Shown one piece after another: positions 19,308 to 26,200 of a DNA stretch of 64,000 nt. The position numbers and the translations under genes are program-made. Numbering within the stretch: the stretch's first letter is position 1; each line of letters opens with the position of its first letter. The notes under the pieces were generated by a model. That model ran no database searches and had not been told where the DNA came from. It saw nothing but the letters and a program-made list of their open reading frames with translations. Location of the stretch: the NCBI RefSeq assembly GCF_900460245.1, contig NZ_UHIP01000002.1, forward strand, positions 1,178,001 to 1,242,000, written 5' to 3'. This stretch comes from Vibrio fluvialis (GTDB lineage Bacteria > Pseudomonadota > Gammaproteobacteria > Enterobacterales > Vibrionaceae).

Positions 19308-20699
19308 TCATTCCCGCAGCGCGTTGTCTTTGGCGCTGAGGATGGGCTTAAGTAAGTAGTCCAGCACGGTCCGTTTGCCGGTGATGATGTCCACCGAAGC
19401 GGTCATGCCGGGAATAATCGGCAGGCTGGCATCATGACCGAGGGACGTCTCTTTGGTGCGCACCCGCACCAGATAAAAACTGTTGCCGTCCTCATCTTGT
19501 GAGGTGTCGGCGCTGATGTGCTCCAGCGTGCCTTCCAGCCCGCCGTATTTGGTGAAATCGTACGCGCTGAATTTGACAATCGCCGGCAGGTCAGGACGCA
19601 GAAAGGCGATGTCCTGCGGCGCGATTTGCGCTTCCACCAACAAGGTATCTTCGGTCGGCACGATTTCCACGATGTCCATCCCCGGCTGAATCACGCCGCC
19701 GACGGTGTTGACGTACAGGGTTTTGATGGTGCCGGTCACCGGGGAGACCACCACGGTGCGGTTGACCCGGTCTTCCAGTCCCACGGTGGATTCGGTCATC
19801 GCAGAGAGCTTGTCCTGAGTCTGATTGAGCGCATCCTGCTGCTGGGAGCGGAACTTGAGCGCCGCATCAATGCGGCTCAGCATCGATTCGCGCAGCGCGG
19901 ATTTCAGCACCGGCACTTTGAGCTCACTGGAAGTGAGGTCGCGGCGGGTGTCGTTGACCTGACGCTGCAGTTTGAGCAGCTCAATGCGCGGCACCACGCC
20001 TTCATCCGCCAGCGGCTTGGTGATTTCCAGCTCCTTGTTGGCGTAGCTGTAGCTCTGGCGCAGGTTCACCACCCGGGCCTGAATCTCCACCAAATCCTGC
20101 TGCTTCTGCTTCACCTGTTGGGAAATCACCGACAGCTGGTTGCGCAGGTTATCCAAATCCTGACGGTACTGCGCGCGCTGACGCTCCACCAGGTCTGGCT
20201 GCGACTCAACCAGCGCTGGCGGAAACGCCAGCTTGGTGTAATCGATGCGCACGCTCTTTTCCCACTCGGCTTCAGTGAACTCTTCATTGACCACCACACT
20301 GGCAATCGAGGCTGAGAGCTGCAACACGCTGGCGGTCAGGTTGGCCACCTGCTGTTCACGCTCGCGGTAATCAGAGCGAAAGCGGGTGTCGTCAATCAGC
20401 AGCAGTTGTTGACCTTTTTTCACCTGCTCCCCCTCGCGCACCAGAATCTGTTTCACCAACCCGCCTTCGAGGTTCTGCACCACCTGAATCTGCGACGAGG
20501 GCACCACTTTGCCCTGACCGACGGTCACTTTGTCGATTTGAGCCCACGAAGCCCACGCGCCCGCCAGGATAAAAAACAGCACCATCACCCACAACATAAT
20601 GCGGGCACTGCTCGGGGTGTTGAGCAGCAGCGCGGCGGTCTGGTCGTCGACAAATTCAAGTTCGCCGGGCGAGAGCTGGTGATAACTGCGTTGACTCAT
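19308..20699 (-). CDS. lapC: LapC-type membrane fusion protein (HlyD family)
   Basis: Periplasmic adaptor that links the LapB ATPase to the outer-membrane TolC channel. 463 residues: short cytoplasmic N-terminus (MSQRSYHQLSPGELEFVDD), one membrane helix (about 32-50), biotinyl-lipoyl halves (GQGKVVPSSQIQVVQNLEGGLVKQILVREGEQVKKGQQLLLIDDTR split across the hairpin), a long coiled-coil hairpin (about 120-290), and the C-terminal RTX-secretion signature near PGMTASVDIITGKRTVLDYLLKPI. ATG 20699 has AGGA 8 bases upstream. First gene of the lapC-G-D-B operon. Confidence 0.92.
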   Translation of the reverse strand: MSQRSYHQLSPGELEFVDDQTAALLLNTPSSARIMLWVMVLFFILAGAWASWAQIDKVTVGQGKVVPSSQIQVVQNLEGGLVKQILVREGEQVKKGQQLLLIDDTRFRSDYREREQQVANLTASVLQLSASIASVVVNEEFTEAEWEKSVRIDYTKLAFPPALVESQPDLVERQRAQYRQDLDNLRNQLSVISQQVKQKQQDLVEIQARVVNLRQSYSYANKELEITKPLADEGVVPRIELLKLQRQVNDTRRDLTSSELKVPVLKSALRESMLSRIDAALKFRSQQQDALNQTQDKLSAMTESTVGLEDRVNRTVVVSPVTGTIKTLYVNTVGGVIQPGMDIVEIVPTEDTLLVEAQIAPQDIAFLRPDLPAIVKFSAYDFTKYGGLEGTLEHISADTSQDEDGNSFYLVRVRTKETSLGHDASLPIIPGMTASVDIITGKRTVLDYLLKPILSAKDNALRE

Positions 20700-20875
20700 G
20701 GTGCGATCCTGCGGTGAAATCCATAAGGTATGGAAAGTGAAACTTATACACAATTGGACTGATAATGGTGCAATTATGTCGATTAATTTTATAACTGACT
20801 ATCTTATATAGGTATTTTTAATACATTGCGCAGATAGTTCATGACTTAAATGAAGAATGCCGTTTCGAAAACAGC

Positions 20876-20899
20876 AAAGTCCCGACAAATCGGGACTTT
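20876..20899 (-). terminator. Terminator after the tolC-ompA pair
   Basis: 10-bp perfect stem AAAGTCCCGA (20876-20885) with TCGGGACTTT (20890-20899), 4-base loop. It lies just past the OmpA-like stop and upstream of lapC. On the minus strand the stem ends in TTT then GCTGTTTT, so the tolC-ompA transcript probably ends here and lapC has its own promoter in 20700-20875. Confidence 0.7.
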
Positions 20900-20932
20900 C
20901 ATAAAGAAGCAATCTTTCGTCTTACTCAAGCG

Positions 20933-21559
20933 TTATTTCGGCAGAGTCGTGAATACGGTCCATTCTTTAACCACTTCACCTTTAAATCCAACGACACTGG
21001 CTGTGACGCGACGGTTGCGGGCATGACTCACTTGATCTTCGCCTTCCACTGCAAGTACGGTGTCACCAAAGCCGACAATGCGGATTCGCTTAGGCGTGAC
21101 ACCAAACCGAACCAATTGCAAACGCACCGCTTCAGAACGTTGTTTAGATAACGCCAGATTGTACTCTGGTTTACCTACTTTACTGGCGTAACCTTGTAAT
21201 TCAATTGAAGTCTCTGAGTAGAGCCTTAAAAAGTCGGCCATCTGACGAATTTGATTCAGAAAAACAGGTGGAATATCACTTGAATCATTGGCAAACAAAA
21301 TATGCAGTTGTTGCAAATGTGAGGATTTGATCGACTCACCGCAGCCATCGTTATCAATTTTGGACGCGGAAGGTGTGTCTGGGCACTTATCTCGTGCATT
21401 GATGACACCATCGTTGTCATCATCCAACAAATCGTCCACTTGGTTTGCGACGGGTGTGGTGATGTAGTCGTAAACGTCTGCACTAGGCTCTTCATTTGCA
21501 AATAGCGGGCGGGACAACGCCACGGCTACTACAGCCAGCAATAAAGTGCGAATCTTCAT
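20933..21559 (-). CDS. OmpA-family protein with thrombospondin type 3-like repeat
   Basis: 208 residues: signal peptide (MKIRTLLLAVVAVALSRPLFA), a calcium-binding thrombospondin type 3 motif (DDDNDGVINARDKCPDTP...DNDGCG, about 45-75), then an OmpA-C peptidoglycan-binding domain (about 85-200) with the family pattern IELQGYAS...YNLALSKQRSEAVRLQL and SHARNRRVTASV. There is no barrel, so it would be a periplasmic or outer-membrane-associated peptidoglycan anchor. It starts 2 bases after the tolC stop and is clearly in the same operon. Its link to a type I secretion channel suggests a role in seating the channel or the adhesin; this is inference. Confidence 0.85.
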   Translation of the reverse strand: MKIRTLLLAVVAVALSRPLFANEEPSADVYDYITTPVANQVDDLLDDDNDGVINARDKCPDTPSASKIDNDGCGESIKSSHLQQLHILFANDSSDIPPVFLNQIRQMADFLRLYSETSIELQGYASKVGKPEYNLALSKQRSEAVRLQLVRFGVTPKRIRIVGFGDTVLAVEGEDQVSHARNRRVTASVVGFKGEVVKEWTVFTTLPK

Positions 21560-21561
21560 AT

Positions 21562-22875
21562 TTAGTACTCTACCTTCGTCATCCACTCTTCTGGTACATC
21601 AACGCGCAAGGCGCTAAGGAGGTTGCCTGTCGCGTTCATTAAACGGTATTTGGCGTATTGCTCTGAATATTTCGCATCGAGATAATCTTTACGGGCTTCA
21701 AACAACTCGTTTTCTGTGTTCAACAGATCCAGAAGCGTTCGCTGACCGATCAAATATTGTTTACGATAAGCAATCACAGTTTTAGAGGCTGAATCTACGT
21801 GATCAGACAAAAACTCTTTTTGTTGCAGCGTGAGATCCAGTGCATTCCAGGATAAACGCAATCCTTCTTCGACCGTGCGGAAGGTATTCTCTCGAAGATC
21901 TTTTGCGCGGTTAAGCTGGTAAGCTGCGCCTTCAGTTTTGTCGCTGTCTGCGCCGCCGTTGTATAGATTGTAACGAAGACGGATCATGGCTGTGGTCTCA
22001 TCGCTGCTGCCTTCGTAACCCCCTGCATCATTCAGCCAAGTTTGAGAAGCTTCAAACGAAATGGTGGGATAGTTCGGAGCTTTGGATTGTTTGTATTGGA
22101 ACCTTGCTGCATCCACATCGGTTTGCGCGACTTTAATCACGGGATGTGACTTCTGAGCCTGTTCAAGAGCTTGCTCGACGGTTAATGGAAGGGCAGTACT
22201 GTCAGCGCGAGGGAAAATAAGACCCAATGGCTCTTGACCGACAAGGCGACGAAACTGAACGTAAGCATCAAACAAATTATTCTGTGCTGCCAGAAGGTTG
22301 CCGTGCGCTTTTGCTATACGAGCTTCAACTTGTGTGACGTCCGCGGTTGAACCGATGCCGGATTCTGCGCGCTTTTTAATGTCGCGGTAGATTTCTTTAT
22401 GGGTCGCCAGATTGTTTTCTGACAAAACCAGCACTTCGTATGCTTTTGTTGCTTCGAGGTAGATTTTGGCAACTTCCAGTGCTTTATCCGATGCGTCAGC
22501 AAGAAGTTGATAGCGATCTGCTTCGGCTTCCGCTGCGGTGCGATCCATATCGTTAAGTGTCGCAGAACCGTCCCAAATCAATTGATTAAACGTCAGCGTG
22601 ACGTCTTTTCGCGTCATATCAGTGTCGGAACTGCTACTTGATTCTGCAGGGTTAATACCTTCGTAGCCAATACCCGCATCTAAATCAATACGTGGAAGAT
22701 ACGCTCCGGAAGCCGCATTCGATTCAGATACACGGCTTTTGTACTGGTTAAACGCACTTTTTAACTCAGGATTGGAGGCCAGTGTCAGTGATACCGCCTG
22801 CTCCAACGTTTGAGCAAATGCGGGGCTGGTAAACGCAAGTGCGCAGACTAAAGTCTTTAAGGAAAACCCTTTCAA
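21562..22875 (-). CDS. TolC-family outer-membrane channel of the adhesin T1SS (LapE/AggA type)
   Basis: Outer-membrane exit duct. About 437 residues: signal peptide (MKGFSLKTLVCALAFTSPAFA), then two TolC repeats with the landmarks LEQAVSLTLASNPELKSAFNQYKSR, TFNQLIWDG, GIGSTADVTQVEARIAKA, and in the second half IRLRYNLYNGGADSDKTEGA and GQRTLLDLLNTENELFEARKDY. I favour TTG 22875 because GGGAG lies 7 bases before it; TTG 22881 is in frame but only 1 base from that site. It is followed after 2 bases by the OmpA-like gene and is divergent from the adhesin. Confidence 0.9.
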   Translation of the reverse strand: MKGFSLKTLVCALAFTSPAFAQTLEQAVSLTLASNPELKSAFNQYKSRVSESNAASGAYLPRIDLDAGIGYEGINPAESSSSSDTDMTRKDVTLTFNQLIWDGSATLNDMDRTAAEAEADRYQLLADASDKALEVAKIYLEATKAYEVLVLSENNLATHKEIYRDIKKRAESGIGSTADVTQVEARIAKAHGNLLAAQNNLFDAYVQFRRLVGQEPLGLIFPRADSTALPLTVEQALEQAQKSHPVIKVAQTDVDAARFQYKQSKAPNYPTISFEASQTWLNDAGGYEGSSDETTAMIRLRYNLYNGGADSDKTEGAAYQLNRAKDLRENTFRTVEEGLRLSWNALDLTLQQKEFLSDHVDSASKTVIAYRKQYLIGQRTLLDLLNTENELFEARKDYLDAKYSEQYAKYRLMNATGNLLSALRVDVPEEWMTKVEY

Positions 22876-23294
22876 AATCAAACTCCCATATCGGATGGAA
22901 AACGAATGAGCGCAGAGTCTAAAGCAAAGTTCATCTCATTAATGAGATGAATGGGTTTGCGTGTCAAAAATGTGACGGACCATGACTCAAATTGACCAAC
23001 TTGTTAAGGGTGTCGGTCTGAGTTAATTGTTAACTTATTAATAAAGCGCGAATTTTACGCTTTAGAGAGAGGAAAATAAAGCTAATGGCGTGATTTTTAT
23101 TAAGTGATCTTGATTCCATGTATTAACTTTGAGAAACCATCGAATCCGTCAAAAAAACGTTAACCGTATAACGTTTTAACCTTTGTTTAACTAAGGTTTA
23201 GTGTTATCGTCGAGCCAATTTTATTCGAATAATAACTATCGCCAATGCTTGAACGGCATGCGGTAATTCACTTCAAAAGTTTCTGAGGTTTTTT
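22876..23294. promoter_or_regulatory. Divergent control region between tolC and the adhesin gene
   Basis: About 420 AT-rich bases with no credible gene. It must hold the promoters for the leftward tolC-ompA transcript and the rightward adhesin. The most striking element is the perfect 22-bp palindrome at 22930-22951, described separately. Near the adhesin there is a repeated AACGTT/GTTTTAAC-type AT-rich stretch (about 23150-23200). I could not fix a -10/-35 pair with confidence. Confidence 0.6.
22930..22951. promoter_or_regulatory. Perfect 22-bp palindrome, candidate operator
   Basis: The 11-base half TTCATCTCATT is followed at once by its exact reverse complement. It lies 55 bases upstream of the favoured tolC start and about 340 bases upstream of the adhesin start. 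Its core is TCTCA-N4-TGAGA, which resembles the VpsR-binding consensus of V. cholerae as I remember it. It has no T-tail and stands in a control region, so an operator is more likely than a terminator. Confidence 0.55.
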
Positions 23295-26200
23295 ATGGGT
23301 TTAAACCTTCTTGTGTCTAGTGGAATCCTGTCTGCAAATCAAATGATCGTGATCGACACCAACGGTAACATTCGTACCGCGACAATTGGTGAAAAACTGC
23401 CTCACGGGACCGTTATTGTCCAAAGAGGCGATAACATCACGGATGATGCAGAACTCAAGGCACAACTCGTTGATGCAAATAATACTCCGCAAGACATCAC
23501 CGATGATGTAGCGCGCATTTTTGCTGCATTAGAAGAAGGCCAGGACCCGACTCAAGTCGATGACGCCGAAGCTCCAGCGGCCGGCGGAGCCCAAGGCTCT
23601 GCGCTCGCCGAAGCGGCAACCATCGAGCGTATCGGCTCAGAAACCATCGCCACGACAGACTTCGATACCACAGGATTCGAGAGTCTAGGCCTTTCACAAA
23701 CCCAAAGTTTGGCGCTGTCGAGTTTGTTGGTTGTGTCTACGGGGGCGGAATCGATTGAAACTAGCGATACCTCGACAATTTCTTCTATTTCAAGTAGTGC
23801 GGTAGATGAAGGCGAAGGCGCGGTGTTCACCGTGAGCCTAAGCAACGAAAGTACGTCGGCGCAAACTTACAGCTTCAGCTTGTCGAACGGCACAGCGGGC
23901 AGCGACGACTACGACACAGACCTATCGAACGTGACGTTCAGCAATGGCGTGACTTACGATGCGGATACAGGCCTGATCACGGTACCAGCGGGCGTGACGG
24001 AGTTCACGGCGACGGTTGCGACCATCGATGACACGATCGACGAAGCGAATGAAACGTTCACGTTGACGGTTGGCGGTGTAGAAGGCACAGCGACCATCGT
24101 GGATAACGATGCGGCACCGACGATCAGCAGTGTGAGCACGGCGGTCGACGCGTCAGGCGAGGCGGTAGATGAAGGCGAAGGCGCGGTGTTCACCGTGAGC
24201 CTAAGCAACGAAAGTACGTCGGCGCAAACTTACAGCTTCAGCTTGTCGAACGGCACAGCGGGCAGCGACGACTACGACACAGACCTATCGAACGTGACGT
24301 TCAGCAATGGCGTGACTTACGATGCGGATACAGGCCTGATCACGGTACCAGCGGGCGTGACGGAGTTCACGGCGACGGTTGCGACCATCGATGACACGAT
24401 CGACGAAGCGAATGAAACGTTCACGTTGACGGTTGGCGGTGTAGAAGGCACAGCGACCATCGTGGATAACGATGCGGCACCGACGATCAGCAGTGTGAGC
24501 ACGGCGGTCGACGCGTCAGGCGAGGCGGTAGATGAAGGCGAAGGCGCGGTGTTCACCGTGAGCCTAAGCAACGAAAGTACGTCGGCGCAAACTTACAGCT
24601 TCAGCTTGTCGAACGGCACAGCGGGCAGCGACGACTACGACACAGACCTATCGAACGTGACGTTCAGCAATGGCGTGACTTACGATGCGGATACAGGCCT
24701 GATCACGGTACCAGCGGGCGTGACGGAGTTCACGGCGACGGTTGCGACCATCGATGACACGATCGACGAAGCGAATGAAACGTTCACGTTGACGGTTGGC
24801 GGTGTAGAAGGCACAGCGACCATCGTGGATAACGATGCGTCCCCTATAGCCCAAGACGATACATCAACCAGTAACCACTGCTTCTCGGGTAAATATTATG
24901 CGTACGACGAGCGGACTGGTGGTTTGGGTAACATGGATTCGGTTGCAGATGCTCTGGCTCTTATCGCTAAAAATCAACCGGACGTGACGTTTGATGTGTC
25001 TAACATTGATTACCAGTTAAGCAACGGGAATCAGAATGGTGGGTTAACGTCCAATTCGCAGCTGCAAGATTTCTTAGGTTCTGACGCGAGCTCGATGAAG
25101 GGGGCCGTACCGAGCAACACCACCGATGGCGTGATGTTGCTGACTGGTGCGGTTTACTTGGCTGCAGGGACTTATTCACTGAAAGTGAATGCGGACGACG
25201 GTTACTTTATTAAAGTCGATGGTCAAGTGGTTGCTCAGTACGACGGCATTCAGTCTACGACTGAGCGTGTTCATGACACTTTTACATTGAGTTCTGATGG
25301 TTACCATAACGTTGAAATTGTGTACTGGGATCAAGGTGGCAATGCTGCTCTGGATGTTGCGATTGGACAGTATGAAGATGGCGCTTTGGTCGGTGACTTC
25401 TCTTCACTGCTTGATGCACCAGTATTGGGTGATGAGTTATGTATGATCCAAGACGGAAGTCTGACTATCGATCCTTCAGTCTTGTTGGCAAACGATTCTG
25501 ACCCTGACGGTGACACATTGGAAATCACGTCGGTCGATTCTCCATCGACGGGCACTGTGACATTGAATGATGATGGCTCTATTAGCTTTAAGCCTGCGCC
25601 AGGTTTCGATGGCGACGCCACGTTTACTTATACCGTTAAGGATAGTGATGGGTTGACGGATACTGCTACCGTAACTGTGCACGTTGCGCCTATTTCTGAT
25701 GGCCTATCGGTTACAGCGTCGCTCAGCAATAGTGACCATTACGTGTCGGATTACATTGAAAGCATTATCGCGAATAACCCAGATGCGGGAACGACTGGTA
25801 CATCAAGCAACGATATCCTGATTGGAGACGACTCAACCCAACAGATTTTCGGTCATGAAGGTTCGGATATTTTGATTGGTGGCAACGTTACTAACTTAGT
25901 GATGTACGGTGATGAGCGTGGCAGTGGTGATGATGTGTTGATTTCTACTTCGATAGAAGCCACAACAACATACTATGGCGGTGAAGGAAACGATACGGCT
26001 TATTTGAATGCTTCATTGTCGGATCTTGTCTTTATTGCCCAAGGCGACAACCCGCTAGCACCACAGGCAGATTTTACCTTTAAGTATAAAGGTAACGATG
26101 CGTATCACGATTTTTACAGCATCGAAACTCTGTACCTCAACGATGGCAAGTACGAAATTCATGATGGTACTCTGACTAAAGTTACTGATTTTCTTGAATT

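Noticed and set aside
23799..24839. Regular repeats that could suggest a CRISPR array or other non-coding array
   Set aside because: The period is 363 bases, keeps an open frame and encodes a clear Calx-beta-like domain; there are no short repeats with unique spacers.
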